Origin: Brassica napus
Taxonomy: Eukaryota; Streptophyta; Magnoliopsida; Brassicales; Brassicaceae
Assembly (NCBI RefSeq): GCF_020379485.1
Contig: NC_063442.1
Location: forward strand, 16,862,009-16,926,008
Length of the DNA: 64,000 nt
Reading direction: 5' to 3'
The notes under the pieces are model-generated. The model was not told the DNA's origin, did not search any database, and saw only the letters and a program-made list of their open reading frames with translations. Every line of letters begins with the position of its first letter. Position 1 is the first letter of the stretch. The position numbers and the translations under genes are program-made. This document shows positions 34,346 to 45,180 of this stretch, one piece after another.

Positions 34346-35139
34346 TTCTGACAAAGTCTTCTTCATATCAAGTGGGGTCCAAGCTTGTCTTTGTAGAAGA
34401 ATGATCTATAATAGTTTTGTTTGTGGTCTGTTTTGTGAATTGCATGTCTACTCTTTTAGTTGTGGATTTTTTATAAAATCAGTAATAATGTTTCCCACGA
34501 TGTATTACATGTGCTAACAATGTGTTTACACATTTACAAATCAATGAAATAATAGACTTCAGTTGATACATCATTTTAAAAAGCATTTTAACCCTTCTTC
34601 TAACTCATTACAATAGCCTTTTTTTCTCATCTTAATAAACAAGAATGTTGGTAGCTTCATATTGACACATCATTTTAAAAAGCATTTTAACCCTTTTTCC
34701 AACTCATTACAATAATCATCATTAGTGTCTATAACAATAATACTTAAGAGATGGAAACAAACAATAGTAACTAGTCAAAGCATATCATATTTTTAAAAGT
34801 TTGTCTTGAAAAACTTAGTCAAATTTAGTAAAACTAAGAGAATATATTTTGAAAATATGAGTTTTACATATCTTGAAGTTACTTATCACTATTAAAAATA
34901 CAAGTTATTCAAAAACAAGCGGAGAAGACTTAAAAACTAGCGGATAAGACTTCTATGGAAGTCTTCTCGGATCAGTTAGAAACTTTAATTAACGTGAATG
35001 TTGGTAACCTCATAAATATCACTAATTAAGTTATAAATTTCATTCAGTAGTCCAAATATTCATTAATAAATATGAATTAACAAGAAAATGTTAAAAAGTC
35101 TTTATAGTTTTAGAGAAAATGCAAGTTTATTAAATATTG

Positions 35140-36065
35140 ACGTAGACGACATCCACGGAAGTCATCTAGTAGACTTCCACAGAAGTCGTCCATTTAGGTC
35201 GACGCGGACGACTTCAATCTAAGTCTTCCAGACGACTAAAATATAAGTTGTCTGGTCAACGCAGAGGTTATTTTTGCAATTGACTTTGAAATCTGTTATC
35301 TGGGACGACTGAAAAAATAAGTTGTCAACTTTTGTTTGGTTCAAAAAAAAACTCCAAAAAAGCTAGACGACTTACATTTCAATCGTCATAGGTTAGTTTT
35401 GCATTTGACTGGATTATTTTAGAAGTTTGACTTTCCTGGACGACTTACATTTCAGTCGTCTGGTGAAGAATTCAAATATCAATAACTTATTTAAACTCGA
35501 CGACTTACAATTAAGTCGTCATAGGTTAGTTTTGCAAATGAAAAATAAAACTTCTATATTTAATTATATATAGACGACTTACAATTCAGTCGTCCGTCCG
35601 ACGACTTACATGTAAGTCGTCCAGGATTTACGAGGTTTGACAAAAATCTCGGAATAAAATCCTGGACACCTTACATGTAAGTCGTCGGGCGGACGACTGA
35701 ATTGTAAGTTGTCTAGGTATAATTAAATATTGCAGTTTTTTTTTTCAATTGCAAAATTAACCTATGACGACTTAATTGTAAGTCGTCTAGTTTTAATAAA
35801 ATATTGATATTTCAATTTTCACCAGACGACTGAAATATAAGTCGTCCAGGAAAGTCAAACTTCTGAAATAATCCAGGCAAATGCAAAACTAACCTATGAT
35901 GATTGAAATGTAAGTCGTCTAGGTTCTTTGGAGATTTTTTTTTGTAACCAAACAAAACAAGACGACCTAACTTTCAGTCGTCTCAGGAAACAGATTTCAA
36001 AGCCAATTACAAAAATAACCTCTGCATTGACTAGACGACTTCCAGGAAAGTCGTCTACAGCCAGA
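35140..36065. repeat. Long imperfect hairpin of copy 1
   Basis: The sequence from 35140 to about 35640 pairs with 35640 to 36065. Nested matching segments include CTCTGCATTGAC or its complement near the outer ends, GACTTTCCTGGACGACTT (35430) against its complement (35847), and an inner CCGACGACTTACATGTAAGTCGTC block. Within each arm, small palindromes GACGACTTACNNGTAAGTCGTC repeat, so both small stems and one large stem can form. Confidence 0.75.
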
Positions 36066-36321
36066 CGACTTACCTGACGAACAGATCTGGAAAAAACTCG
36101 ATTTCATACCTTAAATTGGTGAGATAATTTCTTTGGCACACATAAGGCTTCTCCAAAAACACATAATCTCAAACGAAAGTGACCCACCCAGAATCGTTAG
36201 CTTCTTTAATTCTATGAACCATAAAAAATTTAGAATCAAAATCTTGAATTTTTTTAGCTTAATGTGGAGAGAATGTGAGAGAGATGTTGTGTTTCGTTCA
36301 TAAGAATGGAGAATTTTACGA

Positions 36322-36703
36322 AAAGCCCATAAATAAAACTATTAACTTTCAATTTTGGATTTTTAACAATAATTTTATTAAACTTATTTTTCTTATTTTA
36401 TATACCATCTATTATATGTTATCATTAAATTTAGATATTTTTATTTATTAGTTTTTCTGATTTTGATTAAAAGTAATTACTTAAATATTAGTAATCAAAT
36501 TCTATATTTTAAATATTTTTTTTACAAAAATTTAAATTGGTAGTATAGCTATATTTATTAATCCTTATCTGTATTACTTATGCTGATTTTTTTGCTTATG
36601 ATAATAAAATAGTAAATAATTTTTCGGATTAATTTCAACGGATTCAGTGTATCCAAAAATACAAAAATAATAAATAACATTTCATATTTATCTGAAGGCA
36701 GTT

Positions 36704-36748
<45 letters not shown>

Positions 36749-36904
36749 TATTCAAAATTATGTGACATATAATTTCATATAAAGTAATATAGATTATCAA
36801 ATTTATCTTTTAAAAAACTCAAGTCTTGAAAATATTAGAAAACAGTATGTATATATATATATATATATATATTTGCATAACTAATTTCATTAGTTTTATT
36901 ATTG
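36322..36904. other. AT-rich spacer with TA microsatellites
   Basis: Contains (TA)n at 36711-36744 and 36848-36872. No gene. Confidence 0.6.
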
Positions 36905-37440
36905 AGAAATTCTCACAAATACCACATTCATGTTTACACTATTCAATTTCATAATACCGCTTTACATGCTTAAAATAATCACTTTTATCATTATTTTTAA
37001 TAAAGCGTAAAAGACACTTATACCCCTAGGGTTAACTAATCTATACTTAGTGTTTAGAGTTGATGGGTGGGGTAAGGGTTTTAGAATGTGAAATTTAGAA
37101 TTCTAATAAATATATAAATAAATATTTAAAAATGTAAAAAAATTAAAATTAGTTTCAAACATAAATTTTGATTTTTAAAAAGAAAGTAAAAAAACAATTC
37201 AGAGAAAATAGTGTTATTAAAAATTGGAATTTGAAACAAAATAATTCAAAAACATAAAAAAATATTTCTTTATTTTTTTATTTTTATTTAAATAATAATT
37301 TATTATATATATATAGAACAAGGATATAAATGTCTTTTGCCGCTTAATGAATAATGTATTTTTGAAAATGTCCATTTAGTGGTCGTAAAGATGAAAAGTG
37401 GTAATATGAAAGTGATAAACATAAAGTCCCCTTTATTATT
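36905..37440. mobile_element. MITE related to the one at 6688-7205
   Basis: The ends are inverted (left AATACCGCTTTACATG and TTAATAAAGCGTAAAAGACA, right complement AATACATTATTCATTAAGCG and GCAAAAGACATTTATA). The interior shares the CTTATACCCCTAGGGTTAAC and GGGTGGGG blocks with the first MITE. No coding capacity. Confidence 0.6.
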
Positions 37441-37655
37441 TGCAAAAAAACTATATAAAATAATTTTTTATAATTCTAAAATTTACAATTGGTTTGAATT
37501 AAAAATGTACAATTGTTTTGTAAAAGCATGTATAGACTATCTAATGTTGTGTTAATATATTTGGTGCAAATAATAATAGTAAGAGATGTGGGAAATTTTA
37601 TAATTTTTTAAAATTGTGATTGTGCAATATATGGTGTTTCACTTATAAGTTATAA

Positions 37656-37700
37656 CTAGAACTTGACCCGCACGCCCATACGGATATTTATTTTCACTTT
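37656..37700 (-). mobile_element. Helitron 3' terminus, minus strand, partner end not found
   Basis: The complement reads CCGTATGGGCGTGCGGGTCAAGTTCTAG followed by T: a hairpin stem, then CTAG. The 5' end should lie at higher coordinates but is not evident. It may have been separated by the MULE at 38240-40770. A diverged relative is at about 46512-46540. Confidence 0.55.
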
Positions 37701-38239
37701 TATATATAAAATATTATTTAAAGGATTACTAGTTTATATTTTAAATATTTATCATATTTTAAAATTCTTATAAACATCATAGTGAAATAGTTTACATGTT
37801 GGAAACAAATATTGATCCATGTGCCTTATTTAAATTTCGACAAACATTGAACCATTGATATGTTTGAGTAATGTGTCTCTTAACACGAAATCGTTTCCCA
37901 ACTATATAATACTTTAAATATTTTGATTTCATATGGGTCATAAGGCGAGATTTAGATACATCAGAAAAGAAATATTCCATTATAAACATTAAATATTATT
38001 TTATAAGTAATTTTATGATATTTAAAACTGTATATAGATAAATTTCTTGTTAAAATATATTTTAGAAATATTTGAAATATATATTTTATTAAAGAATAAA
38101 AATATATTTTAGATATATTTGAAATATATATACTTTAGGCAACATTTAGATATATTAAAATGAATATTAAATAATAAAAAATCCATATTATTATACAAGT
38201 AATTCAAATATAGTTGAGCCTTACCATAGATAGATGAAA

Positions 38240-40770
38240 GTATTACATTGTAGGTCACATTTACAGTTTTAATAACATCCTAGGACATTTTCTTCTACCC
38301 ACACACTTTCTCTAACTATTTGATCAAATTGTCGTTAGCTTTTCTAACTAAAACTGAACTATTCTCTTTCCACACACTCTCTTCTCTCCTTTTATAAATG
38401 GTGGTCCCATTCTCTTCGTTACTTTTCTCTTCATTTTTTTTATTTTTATTATTTTGAACACTCTCTTCATCTTTATCAGGTTTTTTTTATTAAAACATAA
38501 CTGAGATTTCACCGTCACACCATAGACACCGGGACTCGCCGAACTGTCCACCGGAATCTTCAGAGCCACGGCGAGCTTCATCCACCGCAGTGGTCTTCAT
38601 TCTCCTTGGGGCTTCTCTTCCGCGGTGTCTCCTGTCCGCCGTGAGATCTTGTCGTTAATGAAGAAAGATTGGAGCGTTATTGTTACTGTGTTGGCTGCAA
38701 CCGCATCAAATCGCTAGGCCCTATGTGTCTTCTTGTCCCGACTGCAACCAGGATCTCTCAGCGCGACGACGGAGAGCCACCGCGGCGATCTCCGACTACA
38801 GATCCACCTTCGTCGTCTCGATTCATCTTCAAGTCATGCTCAAGCTCGATCCGTGAACATGACTCTGTGATAAGCCAGCACCGACCTCTAGTTAATCCAT
38901 GATTGATTGGTTTTGGTGATGAAGACATAGATCGATCGTTTCCAAGCCAAACTTCTCCTTTTTTGCATGTTTGGTCCTTGAACATTTCTGTTCTTCTCAA
39001 TGTGAACCCAAACTCTCAGATTTTCGTATAAGTCCTCTTGAACTAATTTCAAACTTCCAATTGTGCTTCCGAGCCCTTATAATATGCAAATGAACACATA
39101 CATACAACAACATCAAAACGCATCGTAAATAATTTAAATAAACTAAAACATATGTTAAAACCATAAAAATCATGAGATGTCATTGTTGAAAATAATAATT
39201 CATATGTTCACACTGATAATTTTTCTATGCTAGTTTGGACACCAAATATTGTTAATGTTTTCCATAAAAGTAAACACAAAACTCCAAAGAAAAATCAATG
39301 GCTTTGGATGTCCATGTGGACACTATATTATGAATGGAATGATATAAATGATTTAATTGAATTTCTAAAGTTGACAAAAAATGAAATTTTAAAATTTATT
39401 TTTATCCCATATGATATGAATATTGAACAAACAAATTCAATATATAAATATAATGAGAACTATAACGATCTAAGAATTAAAACAAGTTACTTAAAATATA
39501 TTTTTTAGCAACTATACCAAAAATACTAAGATCATCAAATATCATAAGAGCAATGTACAAACATACTGGTAGATATGTGATTTTTCGCAAAACCTGGTAC
39601 ATGTAGTTTTTGTAAAACCTTGTACACGTGGACAATAAAATATATGTGTACACGTGGATAATAAAATATATGTGGACATTGCCATATGTACATTGGTTCA
39701 CAAGTGTACATGTGTAAACTTTTCATATATAAACTTTATAAATCTATTGTATGTTTTAACATTTGTACATTGTTCATATGTATACTAATTCGTATGTGTG
39801 TACACAATTACATTAGTATGGACATTGCCATATGTACGCTTGTTCACAAATGTACATGTGTACACTTTGTTCGTTGACAAATTCATGTTTTCACCGTACA
39901 TACAACAAAATGTTAAATGTGTACACATGTACAGCAAATTTCTCAGTTTTTTTTATGATTTAATAAGTTTGTTTAATGAACAAGAGAGGGCTAAAGATCA
40001 TCTTATTCTTCGTCGATTACATAAACTGTTTAAACGTTTCAATATCAGATTACAGTAAGATTATATCACTCATCCTGAAACCCAACAATAGCAATCTGTC
40101 CATAAAGGACCAAAGTTGCAAAACCAAAGTTATATAAAACACGAAGGACCAAAGTTGCAAAAAATAAAAGTAGCCATTGATGTTCTCTAGCTTCTCGAAA
40201 CAGTGCCGCGGCGAAGAGACAAGGTGACGACGTAGGGAAAGTTGTAGAAACACAGCAGAGGAGATGAAGATATGTAGATACAGCGAAGGAGATGACAAAG
40301 AAAACTACTACGGATTTGGGGGTATGACGTCTTAAGAGAAGACGAGACGGAAACGGTACAGATGAGTTGCAGGGCACAAATCAAGGCAGAGAAGGAAGAG
40401 TTGCCGAAGAGAAAAGCTTGAATTTGAGTGGTTCGTGTTTAAGGTGACGACGACGCAACGAGAATCCGACCAGGTGAGCTCAAAGAGACCACAACGGTCA
40501 CTCTTTCATAGCTTCATCCTCACCGTCGTGTATCTCTTTATTTTCAGATTCAAAATTTTCTTGTGTCTACAATTAAAGTTATTTTTCTTGCTACGGAGAG
40601 AGAGAGAGAAGGAAAATGACAAAGCTTAAAATTGGTGGGACCACTCTAGTTAGAAGAATAAGATTAGTTAGCAATTGTTTGGATTTTAGTCACAAAAACT
40701 ACCCCAATAGCAAGAAGTGACTTATTATGTAATAAAAAGATGGAAAGTGACCTAGAGTGAAAATCACTCA
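38240..40770. mobile_element. MULE-type TIR element with perfect 9-bp target duplication
   Basis: TAGATGAAA occurs at 38231-38239 and again at 40771-40779. Inside, the left end (GTAGGTCACATTTACAGTTT and onward) and the complement of the right end (CTAGGTCACTTTCCATCTTT) form diverged inverted repeats of more than 100 bases. A 9-bp duplication and long TIRs point to the Mutator superfamily. No transposase is encoded. The interior has two GC-richer blocks (38480-38920 and 40180-40580) that could be captured host sequence, and a tandem GTACACGTGG region between them. Confidence 0.78.
39595..39930. repeat. Degenerate TGTACACGTG repeats in the MULE
   Basis: Repeats of GTACACGTGGATAATAAAAT and of a GGACATTGCCATATGTAC unit (39674 and 39819). 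Local tandem duplication, no coding meaning. Confidence 0.65.
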
Positions 40771-41680
40771 TAGATGAAATCATTTATTTTTAAAATAATT
40801 AATGGTAGTGGTTAAACATATATTTTTAAAAATTTAAAATACATATATTTTAGGGGAATTTGAACACATAACCATAGAAGAAAAAGAAACTAAGAGTCTA
40901 ACCATAGCATATGGTACGCTACAATATAAGCGGTGTGTTTATATATAATGTCAATAATGCCCCCGTCTGCGCGTGAGAAAGTTGTTGGGCCCACTAGCTC
41001 TTACAGATTTATTTATCCAGGAAACTGAACCGTTTTACTGTCCATTATAACCATTACACAAACGAGACCCCGACCGCTCTAGAGACCGGAGATTTTTTCG
41101 CTAACGTTGCTATTGGATTTCGTTTCGATCTGGCTTACGGAGAGCGATATCGACCGTGAATGAATACACGTCAGTCAGTTTTTTCGGTTCAAACGTCCGT
41201 AGTATCTCGTTTTGGACGGCTCGGGTTTTGTGAAATTGACAGAAACCTCCTCAATTGATTGCAGATCTCGGGTATTGACTTCTGCGGCGTCGTCATTGCA
41301 AGGTAATTGTTGAGTATATCCTCCGGTGAAACAAACCTAGGGTTTACGGTTCCGAAAATTTGAGAGGTGGCTAAGTTAAATTTCTGGACTGTAGGTTATA
41401 TGATTTTCGATATACAAAAATAGTATAGTCCCTTTCCGAGTTGACTGTAGGTATCACATCATATAATTTATCGGAGGGACTGAACTAATGGCTGTATAGT
41501 ATTGTATCACCTAACTAAAAGACCAACCGTAAACCAATGCCTTTGGTTGACTATAGTTATTGTTTATGTAGTATGGTATAACGTGTTTTGCGGTTTATGC
41601 TATAAACGTGCCTTGTATAACCATATAATACTGAGATCATATTTGCGTTGACTTACATGAACTTTATTGCCATTGTCAGG

Positions 41681-43102
41681 ATGGAAGAGGTTGGTTTGCC
41701 GGAACGTTTGTTTCAAACAGGGTATGAACCGACGGACCGAAAATGGATTAACAATTACTTCAACTTACGGTGGATTGAGGTTGTTAAAGCAGCACTTTCA
41801 GATGCTCAGCAGGAGATGTTGGTTGAATCTCAATTTAGACAACTAATGCTGATGGGAGTGCACACATTTTCAGTGATGTTTGCACACCAGCTGTTGTCAC
41901 GTCAGTTGTTGACCCGAAAGTTGTATGAGCTGTGGTGGTTGTTTGCGGGGAAGCCAATACGATATGGTATTTGCTGACTTCGCCTTAGTGACAGGTTTCA
42001 ATTGTGGGACACCTCCTACCCCCAACGTAGGTTACGAGCGGACGGGAAAAGCGAAAAAAGGGCAAAGCAAGTAGGTAGGGATGGAGTGATCTGGCAAGCA
42101 TTGTTTGGCAGCGAGGATACGATAACCCCGGAGTGGATTATATGCAGGTTGAGCCAAAAAGAAAAATACAAAGATGAGGAGACGAGATTGCGTTTGTATC
42201 TTATCCTGCTAGTAGAAGGTATTCTCTGCCCAACTAGTGGTTCAACGCATATAAGGCCAGATGTGGTTGAGATGTTGAGTGATATGCGGATGTTTATGGA
42301 GTATCCTTGGGGAAGGGAGTCATTTCTGTTGACCGTTCCATGCGGGAAGATTAGGGCAGCCGGCCAATTGGCCCAAGACACACTGGCCATACAAGGGTTT
42401 TCGCATGCTATGGTTTTAGTAACAGTTTGCAGCTGCCCACAAATTATTACAGACTCACGTTTAGGGGAGGCGCTGCTGGATGACGCGCTTCCCATAGAAG
42501 ACATTGTTGATGGTGTGTGTGCGAAGACTGTTAAAATCAATGTTGTAACTGTTCGGAACCTTGAGCTTATTGGTCAAGTATGCGGTTCCCAGCTTTACAA
42601 TCTTACCTTAACCATCCGTCTTATTTGAGAAACATTGAACATCCACGGTTTTGTTTTTTTCAGGCTGCAGTTCGCTCGATACTATGTGAAGCTTCTGACA
42701 TACCTCCATTCCCTTATGAGGTTGACGATATGCGCGTTGCTCACATGGTCGCCTTGATTCGCGAGGGCTTCCCTTTTGAAATCAACACATGGCGTGGGGG
42801 TGTGAAGGCAAGTAATGCAAAACAATGGAAGGGTGGTAATGGCCCCGACCGTTTAGGAGATTCTGAGGGGAAACATGGGCAAGCGTCAACTAATGATGGT
42901 CATGGATTAGGGGGTGGGCATGGGTTGACGTTGGATGTACCAAACCTAGTGCAATGTTTGGCAAATGAACTGCAGGCACGAGCAGGGCCTTTGTTAGGAA
43001 TTATTAAAACCCACATTACCCAAGAAATGGTTGCACTCAAGAAGGAAGTTTTAGTACCACTTCGGATGCCGGCAGCAGAAGGAACGGCAGATCTAGGAAA
43101 AG
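41681..43102 (+). pseudogene. DUF1985 (Ulp1-protease-associated) protein, 3' truncated
   Basis: A non-coding first exon ends at 41302 and an intron runs 41303-41679. The ATG at 41681 begins MEEVGLPERLFQTGYEP. DUF1985 features follow: ELWWLFAGKPIRYG, DFALVTGFNCGTPP (in a shifted frame near 41965), then RLRLYLILLVEGILCPTSG and EYPWGRESFLLTV. An intron 42578-42663 is normal, and exon 3 reads SDIPPFPYEVDDMRVAHMV up to a donor at 43102/43103. The frame breaks around 41970-42040, unless an unrecognised intron lies there, and everything after 43140, including any Ulp1 peptidase domain, is gone. Such genes travel with MULEs; their function is unknown. Confidence 0.7.
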
Positions 43103-43148
43103 GTAGTGTTTTGTATATTAATTTGTTAATATTTGAGGACACAAGTGT

Positions 43149-44790
43149 TTAACGCAGTGCTACACGTTGTATGGTTCTGTGCGCAGAAGCTGCAGGAATA
43201 TCGATTTCTGTGCCGGGAAATAGTGAGCCCGGGTTTATTGTCTGCAGGAGGCCCATGTAAGCATGCATGAGGGCGTAGTTTCCCGCCATTGATCCTAAGA
43301 CAGTTTCCATTGCAATTTCCCGAAAACGCCAAGATTTCCAGTAGGATACATTAACATGGAAGTCGTCAAGCATCAGCTTCCTAATTGTAGCTGGCATTGG
43401 GCCGTGCTTAATTCCGATAAAACGCATTTGTATTAGCTCACCAATGACTTGTGTCGTTGCCAGCTTATGATAGTTGCGGCGTGCATCCACGGAACAGCTG
43501 TGCGTCAGGGTTGCTTGACGTATCTGGAAGTTGCCACTGCCATCAACTTTCGCTGCGTAGACGCGCCATGGCCAGTCAATAGTAACACAAATCAGAATAG
43601 CAATTTTGATTTTGCAGTCGCTCTTGGACATGAACACTTGCCCAACGAAAAGATTGTCGCCTTCATAAGGTATAGCTTCAAGAGCAGCATCGATGCCTGC
43701 AATACAATGAAAATGTTGGCTCATTTCTATATCTATACTATGTATATTTATAGTATAGTCCACTAGAAAACTAACCATCTACTTCACCGCTGTCAATAAC
43801 AGGTGCCGCATCTCGTGCAAATAGTACCGGCTCAGTGCTCTCGTCGTTTAGTAGGTCATGTAACAAGTCCTGAAAGCGCGTCCAGGTGTAGAGGCTGCTT
43901 TGTTGGGCCACACCGGATGGTTCTGCAGTAGTTGGTGATTCTATGGGATCAGCTTGTGTTTCGGTCTGTCCATCCCTTCCTATCGCTGCGTTGTTGGCTT
44001 CCATTGGGTCCTCAAAAAGACGACGCCTAACCGCTCTACTACTTTCCCCATTTCCCCCACCCACACCGTTGTTTGTTGACGTCTCGGGGAGAAGGAACTG
44101 CACGTCGCGGCCACATTTGTTCCCTTCAGTGGCTACCGCTTTCTCTTTTCCTTTGCATCTAGCTTCGGTTTGAGGGCTTACTAGACGAATGATTGGTTCC
44201 CGTATGACTATACCACTTTGTGAGTATGGAATAGTCTGACTTCGTTGAACCACAAAACTCCCACCCACGTCGTTTTTCTGTTGTGGACAAGTCAATGGCG
44301 TTTCAAACATCGCAAAATCCAGCCACGCATCCTCCAAAATGTCGTCTGATGCATTCTCGATTTCAGCTTCGTTGAGTATTAGCGCTTGGTCAGTAACATT
44401 AGCAAATGGTGGTCTTGTTTTACTCGTTGTTATACCATCTATATGCTCCGAGATGGTAACAAACAAGTTAACCTCCTCTATTTTACATCGCATCTGAACA
44501 AACGCCTCCACGGCATCGTGTTCTGAGATGTACTGTGGTGTGGAACCATCACCATTGTCGATCTGCATCCATGAGAGAAATTGGTATGAAAGTTTGAATG
44601 ACACGTTCTTTGCAACGATCCCTAGGGTATCCTTAACCATTTAAACCAACTCTTCATACTCCAGGTCAGGGAAGAGGTCAATGCTATGCTTGCCTTGTTC
44701 TGAAAGGGAATCAAAAATCCATCTTCTGTTTTCCTCGCGGACCCACGATCCGGTTAATCGCATAACGGTGTCCTGCTCCGTCATCTGCAT
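43149..44790 (-). pseudogene. MURA-type MULE transposase, N-terminal half only
   Basis: On the minus strand the protein starts MQMTEQDTVMRLTGSWVREE at 44790 and runs to EYEELV. A single in-frame TAA (44641-44643) stands before MVKDTLGIVAKNVSFKL, the PB1-like N-terminal domain. After a 79-bp intron (43775-43697) come the plant MuDR DNA-binding parts: DNLFVGQVFMSKSDCKIKI, a shortened zinc-binding region, WRVYAAKVDGSGNFQIRQ, CSVDARRNYHKLATTQVIGE and DDFHVNVSYWKSWRFREIAM. The DDE catalytic domain and SWIM finger are missing. About 25 residues between KIKIAI and PWRVYAA also appear lost. It is not functional as read. Confidence 0.85.
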
Positions 44791-45180
44791 TGTCAGGGGT
44801 GAAAGCAGCTATGAGTTCAAGAAATTTTATGAAGTTTACATATATAGTATAGTCCTATACTCTACTTGTTTGTCAACACTTTTGCTCCGTCAGAACCTCT
44901 TTCATCTCCCATTATTAACAGAGTCGCATACTTATTTAACCTATCGGCCTGGTGCTCCTTATATAAGTTACCCTCCCTATCATAGTACTAACCCACCCAA
45001 CCAACATAGCAACATTTAAAGCGCTTTAATATAGAAAGTTCAAACCTGGTAGTTGTCTCCTTGTGCTTTTACTCTCCCGCTGCTTCTTCTTCAAACATTT
45101 TTTAACTTTTACACAGTCTATTTTTACCCTTCTCCCAGTATAGTTCCGCTTCTGTTAATATAAGTTATAAATTATATTTT

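Larger units (their letters stand above)
33029..36321 (+). mobile_element. Palindrome-rich element, copy 1
   Basis: The left end (AATTTGCCAAAACTAA, then AATTTGATTTTAA, then AATCAAATGCAAAACTAA) matches the complement of the right end of the copy at 47500-51651. Next come GTAAGTCGTCT motifs, a leader-like block (33690-33930: ACATTCTCTCTCCTCTTCTC, AAACACCAAACTTTATATGA), a tandem of CTGGAAGTCGT (34140-34340) and a conserved unique core (34355-34560: AAGTGGGGTCCAAGCTTGTC, ATGTGCTAACAATGTGTTTA). A long hairpin follows (35140-36065). No transposase is found, so it would need enzymes from elsewhere. The right edge is judged from the end of similarity with copy 3. Confidence 0.72.
40980..45180. mobile_element. 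Kaonashi-like MULE (DUF1985 gene plus MURA), internally deleted
   Basis: A DUF1985-type gene on plus (41681-43102) and a MURA transposase on minus (44790-43149) converge at about 43140. Each has lost its 3' part. Plant MULEs that carry DUF1985/Ulp1-like proteins beside MURA are known (KI-MULEs). Three exact TAGTATAGTCC motifs (41421, 43751, 44845) lie within it. Terminal repeats could not be found, so the outer limits are estimates. Confidence 0.6.

Noticed and set aside
34124..34404. ORFs of RLEVVWTSW or LPGSPDDFQT repeats
   Set aside because: Translation of the short CTGGAAGTCGT tandem repeat, present in three frames on two strands.
35140..36065. CRISPR-like array
   Set aside because: Repeats are palindromic, of variable spacing and motif, lie in a plant transposon and lack unique spacers of constant size.
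36711..36872. TA-rich tracts as possible replication or matrix attachment sites
   Set aside because: Simple TA microsatellites; nothing specific supports a function.
42016..42540. 174-codon minus-strand ORF opposite the DUF1985 gene
   Set aside because: Shadow of the DUF1985 coding frame, with no recognisable domain and no start context.
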